Shown piece after piece: positions 27,249-35,837 of a DNA stretch of 64,000 nucleotides. A program made the position numbers and the translations under genes. The notes below the pieces were generated by a model. That model ran no database searches. It was given only the letters and a program-made list of their open reading frames with translations, and was not told where the DNA came from. Every line of letters starts with the position of its first letter. Position 1 is the stretch's first letter. This DNA comes from Paraglaciecola sp. MB-3u-78 (GTDB taxonomy: Bacteria > Pseudomonadota > Gammaproteobacteria > Enterobacterales > Alteromonadaceae), in contig NZ_PJCF01000002.1 in assembly GCF_002835935.1 (NCBI RefSeq), positions 248,001-312,000 of the forward strand, read 5' to 3'.

Positions 27249-28030
27249 TATAAGACACCTCGCGGCTTATTCTTGTTGGATACGGCTTTATTTTTAAATG
27301 GTTTTACAACTAAAAACCAGGTCATTATCAGCCCTAACAAACACCCCAAAATGGCAAAAAACGCCACAACGAACAGCAACCAATTACCGACATCCTCTGC
27401 ATCTCCATAGTCCATAACATGAAACCGAAACATCCAGTCAAACAAACGCCAAAATGTGTGACGTTTGCCAACAAGTTCTCCGGTTGCTTGAGAAATATAA
27501 ATAGAGGGTGCGCCGAAGTCATCAAAATTAATACGCCAAGCAGGCAATACTCGAAGGCTTAGTTCAAAAGGAGGATTGTCAGTAATTAATACCACACTTT
27601 TCACCTTGCCCAATCTTGAATAATAATGAGCCGCTGCAATGGCTTTTGACTCTGATATCGGTGAAAGTGTTTTCCCAGAACGAGCATCCAGCAAAAACTG
27701 TGCAGGTCCCTTTTCAGTGTTGACCACGAAACGATAAACGGTTTGCTGTAAAAATGTCGATAGGCGAATATTTTCTGCACTGGGGTATTCGCTAAACAAG
27801 GTACTTAAGGAATACTGAATATCATGTGGATTGATCTTATCTTGGTGATTAACCACAAGGGTATCGCCATGAATATAATCGATGTCAAAAAAGACCATAT
27901 ACGCACCGGTCATCGACCAAATAACGAATTGAATACCGATAAAAAGCATGAGCCATTTATGGATCTTACGGCTCGTTTTTAGTAATTTTTTTACGTTAGT
28001 ATATTGTTTTAATTTTCTTTTTATAGTCAC
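27248..28030 (-). CDS. PepSY-associated membrane protein
   Basis: 260 residues, same layout as its downstream paralogue: basic N-terminus, helix MLFIGIQFVIWSMTGAYMVFFDIDYIHGD, PepSY-like extracytoplasmic part containing RFVVNTEKGPAQFLLDARSGKTLSPIS, and RHTFWRLFDWMFRFHVMDYGDAEDVGNWLLFVVAF with a matching His-Met-Asp-Tyr motif. These proteins probably form a two-subunit membrane redox unit. The broken LuxR gene lies just upstream on the same strand. Confidence 0.8.
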   Translation of the reverse strand: MTIKRKLKQYTNVKKLLKTSRKIHKWLMLFIGIQFVIWSMTGAYMVFFDIDYIHGDTLVVNHQDKINPHDIQYSLSTLFSEYPSAENIRLSTFLQQTVYRFVVNTEKGPAQFLLDARSGKTLSPISESKAIAAAHYYSRLGKVKSVVLITDNPPFELSLRVLPAWRINFDDFGAPSIYISQATGELVGKRHTFWRLFDWMFRFHVMDYGDAEDVGNWLLFVVAFFAILGCLLGLIMTWFLVVKPFKNKAVSNKNKPRGVL

Positions 28031-28141
28031 AAGTATTGATTCTTATATTAAATTTACTTTTTCATTATTTTCAACATTCGACATCATAATAAATACCATA
28101 GTGATATGGACAATGACTACATACTCATTCATGGCCCCCCC

Positions 28142-28573
28142 TTATATGCAGGATTTCTTGTAAACGCTTGATAATTGATTACGCACCGTTTTATCGGATA
28201 AATTTCTGTATCGGGCAATTTCTTTGCTATTAAATCCTTTTAAAATATACCATGCTACCTCGGACTCACTTTCAGACAGATACCAGACAACAAATTGTTT
28301 GGCGATCACTTCCCCAAATTCCTTTTTCGCTTTAGCTAAATTTTCAACTGCTTTAGCTGAAAGCATGCTCATTTGAGCCATATCAACTTGTAATTGTTTA
28401 TTATGACGTCGATGTTTTAATACTTGGCAATTCAAACGAATCAGAATAATTAGAGCAAACACTAAAATGACCGCTTCCTGCGCGAGATGAAATATTTTCG
28501 AGTCTTGGCTAATATCGGCTAAAACATCTAAAATTCTCGCTAATACTACAACCAAAAAAAGGCCCTTGTTAAC
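28142..28573 (-). pseudogene. broken paralogue of the LuxR-type regulator
   Basis: The frame matches the protein at 20383-20889 along its length: xNKGLFLVVVLARILDVLADISQDSKIFHLAQE against MNKDKIISFSLILIIAFKVVDIYIDF...IHLAQE, then a coiled coil and the HTH WYLSESESEVAWYILKGFNSKEIARYRNLSDKTVRNQLSSVYKK. At the place of the ATG there is GTT (28571-28573), and the tail after SVYKK is cut to SCI. Both ends are damaged: no start codon in the expected place and about 20 residues missing. Confidence 0.7.
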
Positions 28574-28742
28574 TACAAATGCAACGTATCTTTACCCCAA
28601 GATACCATGGTACACCGGTCCTAATAGCTAGAAAATCATCTCCAGAAAGCAGTTGGGACAAATGGCCCATTTATCCGAAAGTATGATCAAATTAGATTGT
28701 ATCACTCTAATTTTTAATTATTTTTTGTTTGGAGATTAAAAC

Positions 28743-29370
28743 ATGACTAGTACATCGATTAAAGTATAGGACCTGTTTATCCGATTTTTTCACTGGACAA
28801 TGGTCGTCACATTTCTCACCCGTTATCTGACTGAAGGAGAAACTAATGTACACTTCTATTCAGGCTGGTACATTTTATTACTACTGAGTCTTCGCGTGAT
28901 TAGGGGATTTATCGGCACCAAATATGCGCGATTTAGATATTTTGTAAAAACTCCTTCGGTGGTTTTGAAATATGTTCGGATATTGGTTTCAAACACCAAT
29001 GTTTTGATAAAAAGATATCGGTCACAACCCATTGGGTGGATTGATGGTTATCGCCTTGATCCTGTCGTTAACATTAACCTGCATCAGCGTTGTCATGGTA
29101 TGCACTTCTGAAGGCAAGCGTTTTATGACTTTGTTACAAGATATTGACGAACACAAACAACATCTTATTGAAAATTTCGCCGGTGATGTATATGAAGAAA
29201 GCGATGAAAAATTCTGGGAAGAAACTCATCAATTATTATCTAATTTAACGTTATTCTTGATCTTGCTGCTTATCGCTGGTGTTATTTTGAGTAGCCTTTT
29301 ACAGCGGCAACACCTCATTAAATCGATGGTTTACAACAGTAAAAAAATTCGACAAAGAATGACATACTAA
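28743..29370 (+). pseudogene. b-type cytochrome, nonsense and frameshift
   Basis: A good GGAG site precedes ATG at 28743, but codon 9 is TAG (28767-28769) where the family has Trp (VWDLFIRFFHW). The frame continues FIRFFHWTMVVTFLTRYLTEGETNVHFYSGWYILLLLSLRVI, then shifts near 29010 and goes on IGHNPLGGLMVIALILSLTLTC to LFLILLLIAGVILSSLLQRQHLIKSM. This is the Ni/Fe-hydrogenase-type cytochrome b561 family; the last helix has LLLIAGV where the haem-ligand His (LLHxAGV) is expected. Inactive by three independent signs. Confidence 0.82.
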
Positions 29371-29495
29371 AAAATAAGCACTCATTATCAATGAAAACTA
29401 GCGGACTAAGTACCTTATACCGAACACTCTTGGCCCGTCAGTTTCATATGAAAGTTAAACAGTCAGCGATACTTATCGTACCTTTAACAGTTAGC

Positions 29496-29834
29496 TTACT
29501 GCTTGACGGTAAGTTGATTATTAATAGTGTGAGCACCGTCAATCTCTCGGGCAAGTTTAAGCGCCGCATCGATTTGGCTCTGGGAATCGACAACACCCGA
29601 TATGCGAACATCACCTTTGCGTGAAACGACATCGATATCAAACGCCTCAAAGCCAGGGATCGACAGAAACGCTATCTGAACCTTTTGGCTCACTTCACTA
29701 TCAGGAACGCTTGAGCTCTTCGACGAAGTCGGTATCAAAACGTTCAGAGCTTCTGAGGGCTTATTGCAACCCATTAACAGTAAAAGGACGACTGCCGAGA
29801 GACTCAATCGCACCTTTAGATAATTTTTGTTCAT
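29496..29834 (-). CDS. BON-domain lipoprotein
   Basis: 112 residues. Lipoprotein signal with lipobox LLMGC (Cys about 23), a Ser/Pro-rich linker, and one BON domain (SEVSQKVQIAFLSIPGFEAFDIDVVSRKGDVRISGVVDSQSQIDAALKLAREIDGAHTINNQLTV). BON domains bind membranes or phospholipids; small periplasmic lipoproteins of this kind are linked to envelope stress. It is antisense to a meaningless 77-codon frame. No operon partner. Confidence 0.85.
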   Translation of the reverse strand: MNKNYLKVRLSLSAVVLLLLMGCNKPSEALNVLIPTSSKSSSVPDSEVSQKVQIAFLSIPGFEAFDIDVVSRKGDVRISGVVDSQSQIDAALKLAREIDGAHTINNQLTVKQ

Positions 29835-30994
29835 ATGTTTGCCTTTAGTATTAAGTAAGCGTGACCAGTAATGATTTTAACTTTACTACAATCAAGAGTT
29901 GAGGGTTATTTGTTGTTAAATTTTTGCACATTCCTGATAGCCAGAATTCCTATGAGTACACCGCTCGTTGAGAACCTGTCTCGTATTGTTATTGACTCTA
30001 GTGGGAATAGGATTAATTGTCTCTGGTGGCCATTCCTCACAGACGTGCCATGGGGAAAATGAGTACATTGACCTTGTCAACACTCTTCTTTTTTGACAAA
30101 AACTTAACGCTGAACGCTTTATAATGAGCATAATTATTGTGTCTTCTTGTTCGACGCAATAGAAGATAAACACTCTCTTACATAAATATAGTCTGCACGT
30201 AATAAGCGTTACGTACTCAAGGTCACTTTTGGTTCTTTAATTAAGAGCAATGAATGTAAATGGTAAGGTTTTAGTAACACCAACAATGAAAAGCCTATAA
30301 AAAATTATTATGAACCTGCAATACTTCTGAAACCTAGCGCCTTCTATTTATTCTTTGCAGCGCGGTTATTGTCCAAAAATCGGATTTAAGTTCATTCAAG
30401 CCCTGAGTCGCTTCATAGAAGTGCCTGCACGTTATAAATTATAAAGTGCCCAAGGTTTGATATAGATGCAAAATCACAAAGGCGCTCAATAATGAGTCGG
30501 ATAACGTCCATTAAAAACGACACTTATAAATCTAACTTTTCTGGGCTGCATTTTTAAACTGTGTTGTAAATGCAGGGCAATTTTCTAAAGAAAATTTTAT
30601 ATTTTTCGAGAATATCCATCAGATACTCGAATTAAATGAATCAAACTCGGAATAAACATACCAGTAAAATCTCACTGTGGCATGGTCCCCGCAATACAAC
30701 CAATTCAGTTAAGTTGCTTTTTGTTATTCTTTATTCTCACAATCACTAGCGCTTTGGTGATCCATATATAACCTAATCTATGGTCGCAAGAATGCATACG
30801 CTGGAGAATAAAGCAGCTAGCTGAGTAAACTCAACGTCAGTGGCTGAAGATAGTGTCGGCTGCCCTGTCGCAACACAGAACGGTAAAGCACATTGAAACG
30901 AAGGGCTGTGGTTATGAAAAACAAATGCCTAAGATGATAGGCATTCAACTCTTATTAACTTTTTATTGGGCTCATAGCTACGCCTAACCTTGTC
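29835..30994. other. long region without a supported gene
   Basis: About 1.16 kb. A TTG-initiated frame at 29968-30096 (LVLLLTLVGIGLIVSGGHSSQTC) encodes a hydrophobic peptide and may be a gene remnant, but has no ribosome site. No relic domain was recognised in the rest. The base composition is normal. A hairpin at 30925-30944 ends the region. Confidence 0.4.
30925..30944 (-). terminator. hairpin past GH17 gene
   Basis: ATGCCTA/TAGGCAT seven-base stem with a six-base loop; on the minus strand it is followed by ATTTGTTTTTC, a T-rich tail. It lies about 50 bases beyond the GH17 stop. Confidence 0.5.
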
Positions 30995-32026
30995 CTAGTT
31001 GTCGTTACTGTACTGTTCTTCTACTGCCATTTTAGGTGTGCGGTCTGAGCGAAACACTCCCCAGTTTTTCTCAGCAATACCCTCAGGCTGGTCTTCGCCG
31101 CCTTTCCACTTTTCGTCGAAGGCTTCAAAATAGTAAGACACAATATGATTGGCTATTAGCCACTGTCGGTATGCGTCATAAAAGACTTTTTGGGCGCTTT
31201 CGCTAGCTTCACCGATGATCAAACTTTCGTCACCATTACTTGTAATAGCGCTGGTTGCCCAACCTGATTCACCTAACACAATCTGCTTGCTGGGGTGCAG
31301 TGTTTGAATATCATGGAAGGTCTTCTCAGTCCAAGGCAAAGCATTTTCGAGGGTTTGTGAATTCCACATTGCGTAGGCATGCAACACAATATAATCCAGT
31401 GCTTGTGCTATTTCTTGGCTCCATGGCTTATTCCAAAAATTATAGTCATCGGCTAGTGTTACTGGCACTTGCGTCTCTGTTTGCACTTTTTTAACCCATC
31501 CTAAATACTTTGGGTAGTCAGATATTGCCAGTTTATGTGCTGACCAGTCGACAAAAATTTCATTGCCAAGATTGACTGTCACCACAATGTCTGGGTATTC
31601 ATTGGCGAAACGAATGACCTCTGAAATTTGTTGCTCGTTTTCTTCGTCAGTCTGAGTAGAAGATAACCAAGCGCCTTGCATGACCTTGACGGGTAAGTTG
31701 TGTTTTTTAATTGTCTTTAATACTTGTTCACTAGCCGCATCAGCCGCATACATGCGGATGAGATTCCAGGATATATCCTTGTCAGCAGTCAATAACATCA
31801 TGTCTTGCAGAATGTCTTTCTCAGAGGAAACACTGTCTTTGCTTGGGCTCTCACCGTCACGATAAGAGCCATAAGATATACCTATACCAATCCATTTATC
31901 ATTTATTCTGGGTTCAAATACTGTCTTGATGTTCGAAGAGTCATGGATTTTTGTTGTCATACTAATCGCCTGAAAATGAAAGCCCGTCAATATTAATATC
32001 ATAGTGATAAAAGATAATAATTTCAT
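30995..32026 (-). CDS. glycoside hydrolase family 17-like protein
   Basis: 343 residues with a signal peptide (hydrophobic about residues 4-20). TIM-barrel pattern of GH17 (beta-1,3-glucanase group): NLIRMYAAD in an early strand, the acid/base in VTVNLGNEIFVDW, and the nucleophile in QIVLGESGWATS; also LHAYAMWNS and YYFEAFDEKWKG. Secreted to periplasm or outside. In marine bacteria such enzymes may cut laminarin-type or cyclic beta-1,3-glucans. No PUL partners nearby. Confidence 0.8.
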   Translation of the reverse strand: MKLLSFITMILILTGFHFQAISMTTKIHDSSNIKTVFEPRINDKWIGIGISYGSYRDGESPSKDSVSSEKDILQDMMLLTADKDISWNLIRMYAADAASEQVLKTIKKHNLPVKVMQGAWLSSTQTDEENEQQISEVIRFANEYPDIVVTVNLGNEIFVDWSAHKLAISDYPKYLGWVKKVQTETQVPVTLADDYNFWNKPWSQEIAQALDYIVLHAYAMWNSQTLENALPWTEKTFHDIQTLHPSKQIVLGESGWATSAITSNGDESLIIGEASESAQKVFYDAYRQWLIANHIVSYYFEAFDEKWKGGEDQPEGIAEKNWGVFRSDRTPKMAVEEQYSNDN

Positions 32027-32197
32027 ATTGTAATTCCCACAATCCGAATGCTGTATTGATATCTCACTCTAGTTAATCGAAATTGAGGCATAGTTATCAA
32101 GTTATTTACGCTGTAACGGACTTTTATCCAGTTTATTAGGGTGAGTAATGGCTACTAGCAATTAATTTAGTGAAAAATAAAATGACAGTTAGGTTAT

Positions 32198-32581
32198 TTA
32201 ATCAAAATACCGAATGATAGCTTCGCCCCAAACAATCAACAAAAAGCTAAGTGCGATAAATACCGCCGATGACCCCAAGTCTTTAGCCCGACCAATTAAA
32301 GCATGGCGCTCTAGCGTGATGCTATCGGCTAAAGCCTCCAGTGCCGAGTTGACGACTTCAGCAAAAAGAACAAACAAGATTGAACCGAATAACAGAAGCC
32401 AATGATTGGAGGAGTCTGCCAATAGAAAAGTCATAGGCATAAGTACAATCGCCATAATCAGTTCTTGGCGAAAAGCCGACTCATGTGTCCAAGCAGCTCT
32501 AAATCCATAATAAGAACAAATGGTAGCCTTGAAGATCCGCTTTATTCCAATACCGTTTTGTTTGTTAGTTAAAGTGGGCAC
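32198..32581 (-). CDS. dgkA: diacylglycerol kinase
   Basis: 127 residues, three membrane helices. The catalytic signature EVVNSALEALADSITLERHALIGRAKDLGSSAVFIAL is intact. It phosphorylates diacylglycerol left by osmoregulated-glucan and LPS modification to phosphatidate. Basic N-terminus GIKRIFKATICSYYGFRAAWTHESAFRQE is typical. The Omp85-type gene 24 bases upstream may be in the same transcript. Confidence 0.94.
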   Translation of the reverse strand: MPTLTNKQNGIGIKRIFKATICSYYGFRAAWTHESAFRQELIMAIVLMPMTFLLADSSNHWLLLFGSILFVLFAEVVNSALEALADSITLERHALIGRAKDLGSSAVFIALSFLLIVWGEAIIRYFD

Positions 32582-32605
32582 TGCATCTCCTATGGCTTAT
32601 GACAA

Positions 32606-34300
32606 TTAAAAGGATTGTTTGATTTGTAATCGCCATTCCCAAGCATCGACATTTTCTGATGTTGCGAAGGGCTTAGCAATATCCATATGGATAACACTCT
32701 TATGGCTTGAGCGAGAGGAATAGAGCCTTACCCCAATACCAACACTGCTGAGTATTGAGTCGGTTTCATTGAACTTAACCTGCTCCCCTGACCATGCTTT
32801 ACCCGCATCAGCAAAAGCAACAAAACCCACATCGAGAATTTTTAAAATATTATAGTCACTATAAAATCGTGCCTCGATTGAACCTGTTAAGAGGTGATTG
32901 CCATGTTGATATTGCAAAGGGTACCCTCTTACCCCGTTTTCATCGCCGATGGAAATTGGCCTATCTAACAAGATGTTTTTGGAAACTATGCCAGAAGCTC
33001 GGGTATAAAAACCTATCAGGTCGGTATAACGTTTAAAATACTCAATGTTACCGGCTAACAGCAAATTGTCGGGATTAAGCGTATTCAAATCACCTTCACC
33101 TTCAAGTGAAAGAAGCATCAAACCGTCATTGATTTCAAATCCTTTACTAGACTGTAGAGTAAAGTGATAACCCACATCGCTACCTTGTGATAGATCGTTT
33201 AGTTCCAACCCCAATTTAAATTCATGATGCCAGCCCAGATTGATGTCTTCAGTTTGGTTGATTAAATAGATGTCGTACATGGTTTTGAATTTGCGCTCTA
33301 GGTATTCAATACCAACCCAAGGATATTGATAGTCTCGATTGTCAGGTAAAAACAAGGAGTCTGCATCTGTCAGTATATTGTTAGGCTCAAACAGCATAGA
33401 TTCGTCGACATAACCGATTTTTATTCGAGTGGTATTATTATCCTCAGCTCCCAATTGCCACCCAGTTGCTAACGCATAGCGATGGCTTTGCACATTAAAG
33501 CTGTTTCTAGTCAGTCCATTTTGGTAAATATCCATGGTTTTTTCATCCGACAAATAAGACACATTAAACATGCTCTGTGAGCGAAGGTGATAAAAAGGTT
33601 TGTCAAAACCTAGGTAGGTACGTTGCCCATCGTCATTGTCTAAAAAGTCTACCATAACAGTGGAAAATGGAATCAAAGGAAAAGCAGATTTGAGGGTGAA
33701 CTGATAACCACTGCGCTGTTCGTCACTGTTGTACTTTGCTCTGGCACGAATACCTGAACCCAAAATATTATCTTCTTTTACCCCAAGGGAGAGTTTGTTT
33801 TCACCTCCTTTACGTCCAAAACTGACAGTAGGGATAAGTGACCAATTGTCCCATGTTTGTATTTCCACCTCGGTAGGCTCATTGATGTTGCAAGATTCTT
33901 TAAAGGTGATTTTTGCATCGCGGATATAAGCTTGACTACGGATTATTCTCTCTGCTTCAAGCAAGTCATCCCCATCCAAAGTGTCCCCTTCTTTAAAAGG
34001 CAGACGTTCTTTAATCACATCCTCTTTGGTATTGACATGCATCCAATTAGCTAAGGTATGAATGGCCATTGAATCTTGATCTGACTCATCAAAAATAGCG
34101 CGGGTGGTAATATGTATTTTGCCTATTTGGCGTTTTATATCAGAATTTTTTTCGGTTGTTGTTGAGGGGGCATCAGGCTTTTGACACCCAAGTTGATTAT
34201 TCAAAATACGATTTTCATCAGCCTGAGAAAGGCCTGCAAGTAACGTTAAGAAAACCACACTGACAACAGAGATCATTTGTTTGTGATTAATGAACATCAT
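32606..34300 (-). CDS. Omp85/BamA-TamA family outer membrane protein
   Basis: 564 residues with a signal peptide (about residues 1-27 ending SQA). A short N-terminal POTRA-like segment (IKERLPFKEGDTLDGDDLLEAERIIRSQAYIRDAKITF, residues about 95-135) precedes a membrane barrel with alternating strands and conserved SIGDENGVRGYPLQYQHGNHLL and an aromatic C-terminus (WEWRLQIKQSF). It is smaller than BamA and may be an accessory Omp85-like porin. ATG ATG at 34300/34297. Confidence 0.8.
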   Translation of the reverse strand: MMFINHKQMISVVSVVFLTLLAGLSQADENRILNNQLGCQKPDAPSTTTEKNSDIKRQIGKIHITTRAIFDESDQDSMAIHTLANWMHVNTKEDVIKERLPFKEGDTLDGDDLLEAERIIRSQAYIRDAKITFKESCNINEPTEVEIQTWDNWSLIPTVSFGRKGGENKLSLGVKEDNILGSGIRARAKYNSDEQRSGYQFTLKSAFPLIPFSTVMVDFLDNDDGQRTYLGFDKPFYHLRSQSMFNVSYLSDEKTMDIYQNGLTRNSFNVQSHRYALATGWQLGAEDNNTTRIKIGYVDESMLFEPNNILTDADSLFLPDNRDYQYPWVGIEYLERKFKTMYDIYLINQTEDINLGWHHEFKLGLELNDLSQGSDVGYHFTLQSSKGFEINDGLMLLSLEGEGDLNTLNPDNLLLAGNIEYFKRYTDLIGFYTRASGIVSKNILLDRPISIGDENGVRGYPLQYQHGNHLLTGSIEARFYSDYNILKILDVGFVAFADAGKAWSGEQVKFNETDSILSSVGIGVRLYSSRSSHKSVIHMDIAKPFATSENVDAWEWRLQIKQSF

Positions 34301-34613
34301 ATAACCTATATGTTATGTTTCTGTAAGCTTGAAAAGGCCATATTGGGTGTGCTATGGCTTTATATGCAAAGTCTCTAACGAGCTCACGGGGGATGAGTCG
34401 CATCAGAATCACAACTAACGGCGCCAATAACGCCCACAAAAATCCATCAACTGCTATAACCCAATCAAGCTGCCATAGAGTAAACGCTAAACGCGCGCGA
34501 GTTAACAACACTAAGCCACAGGTAACAAAACCTAGAATAAGATAAATCCAACGAAGATGACCACAAGCCAAAACCACTGCCTTACTATTGCTGAATGAAC
34601 AACAGTATGTCAT
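34287..34613 (-). CDS. small membrane protein, unknown
   Basis: 108 residues. Two membrane helices (IYLILGFVTCGLVLLTRARLAF and WVIAVDGFLWALLAPLVVILMRLI) with a basic, aromatic C-terminus (RNITYRLYDVH). It overlaps the start of the Omp85-type gene by 14 bases. No family recognised. Ribosome site is weak. Confidence 0.5.
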   Translation of the reverse strand: MTYCCSFSNSKAVVLACGHLRWIYLILGFVTCGLVLLTRARLAFTLWQLDWVIAVDGFLWALLAPLVVILMRLIPRELVRDFAYKAIAHPIWPFQAYRNITYRLYDVH

Positions 34614-34760
34614 ATCAAACTTAAATTAATCTTAAGCATGTTATGACTTGGATGATAGGGAGTTCTTGGGCGCAATAAGCTTTTTTATAAGAATAAGCGA
34701 TTGAATATTAGGGTTATGAATGAAGCGCAAGCTTGATAACAATTCTTCAGCGAGGCCAAC

Positions 34761-35510
34761 TTACCCCAGCTCCACCAAGTAATGATAATGATCACTTCGA
34801 CAGCGACTCAGTCTAAATTCAATTGCTTTGTTGTCTAGAGAATGAGTGACTCTTGTGACTTCGAGTAGGGGCTCCCCCTCTTGTATGCCTAACATCTCTG
34901 CGTCTTTTTTTGTGGCAAGTACAGCTTTGATACTGTCTCTGGTGACACGTACTGTTAGGTTAAATTGAGTTTGATAAAAATGGTAAAGGGTGTGAGGAAC
35001 TTCGGGTTGTTTTTCCAATATAGCAAAATACTTGTGTGGCAAAAAAATGGTTTCAGCCATACAAAACTCATCATTCAAAATTCGCCTTCTACTTAGCACT
35101 ATAACCTTTGCTGTAGCGTCTAATTCTAACGCTTGTGCAACTTGTTGTGTTGCCACTTGCGTTTCTACTGACAACAATTCCGCTTTGGGTAACTCAGGGG
35201 TTTTTCCATCTGCGATTAATGGGAAAAACCGATACAAACTGTGATGCCCAGTATACTCAGATACAAAGGTGCCAATACCTTGCTTACGGTTCAGAATTTT
35301 CGCATCAGTTAAGCTGTTTAGGGCCTTACGCACCGTGCCTTGGCTTACATTCAGCTCGCTCGCTAACTGAAACTCGTTTGGTAACATTTCACCGGGCTTC
35401 CAACGTTGTTCGACAATCAGTTGAGTCACATGTTCTTCAACTTGTTTGTATAAAGGTTGGAAAGCTAGCCCTGGATGGCTGAGTTTATTATCAAAACGAT
35501 TTTTATTCAT
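34761..35510 (-). CDS. GntR-family regulator (HutC/UTRA type)
   Basis: 249 residues from the ATG at 35510 (a TTG at 35525 is in frame). N-terminal wHTH (HVTQLIVEQRWKPGEMLPNEFQLASELNVSQGTVRKALNSLTDAKILNRKQGIGTFVSEY) and C-terminal UTRA ligand domain (RRRILNDEFCMAETIFLPHKYF, LYHFYQTQFNLTVRVTRDSIKAVLATKKDAEMLGIQEGEPLLEVTRVTHSLDNKAIEFRLSRCRSDHYHYLVEL). UTRA members usually sense sugars or small acids. It faces the GH31-TRAP operon, and TCTTATATAAGA-type palindromes stand before it and before its likely targets. Confidence 0.92.
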   Translation of the reverse strand: MNKNRFDNKLSHPGLAFQPLYKQVEEHVTQLIVEQRWKPGEMLPNEFQLASELNVSQGTVRKALNSLTDAKILNRKQGIGTFVSEYTGHHSLYRFFPLIADGKTPELPKAELLSVETQVATQQVAQALELDATAKVIVLSRRRILNDEFCMAETIFLPHKYFAILEKQPEVPHTLYHFYQTQFNLTVRVTRDSIKAVLATKKDAEMLGIQEGEPLLEVTRVTHSLDNKAIEFRLSRCRSDHYHYLVELG

Positions 35511-35559
35511 TAATGTAAACAGCAATTTAACATTTGTCTAGAGTAGTATTAACTATCAC

Positions 35560-35571
35560 TCTTATACAAGA
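35560..35571. promoter_or_regulatory. GntR operator, autoregulatory copy
   Basis: TCTTATACAAGA differs from the TCTTATATAAGA seen at three other places by one base. It lies about 50 bases before the regulator's ATG, so it probably mediates autoregulation. Confidence 0.65.
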
Positions 35572-35682
35572 TATTAAATGAATATTATCTCTAAAAAGTA
35601 TAGACATAAGTCATTGACCCCAAGCAGAAACACCTAAAAAAACTGACACATTACATTCATACCCATTGATTTTTCTCATCGA

Positions 35683-35726
35683 TTGACAAAAATTTAACAC
35701 TACTATAACTTGTGTCTTATATAAGA
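35683..35726 (+). promoter_or_regulatory. promoter and operator of the GH31-TRAP operon
   Basis: TTGACA (35683-35688), 17 bases, TAACTT (35706-35711), three bases, then the perfect palindrome TCTTATATAAGA (35715-35726) at the likely start of transcription. A TATAAC at 35704-35709 is an alternative -10 with a short spacer. The promoter of the aldo/keto reductase operon at 51664-51621 has the same elements at the same distances. The operator position predicts repression. Confidence 0.75.
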
Positions 35727-35837
35727 TTAATAATGCATTCTTTATTTATGTTTGATTGGCTCACTTAGCAGAAATGTTTAGGGATCAGTTTCTGATAAAT
35801 AAAATGTAGCGTTAAAAAAAACAATCCGAGGTTACTT

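Noticed and set aside
29391-29624. 77-codon plus-strand frame
   Set aside because: Mostly antisense to the BON lipoprotein gene, no ribosome site.
29968-30096. TTG-initiated frame for a hydrophobic peptide of about 42 residues
   Set aside because: No ribosome site and no known family; it may be a remnant but is not supported as a gene.
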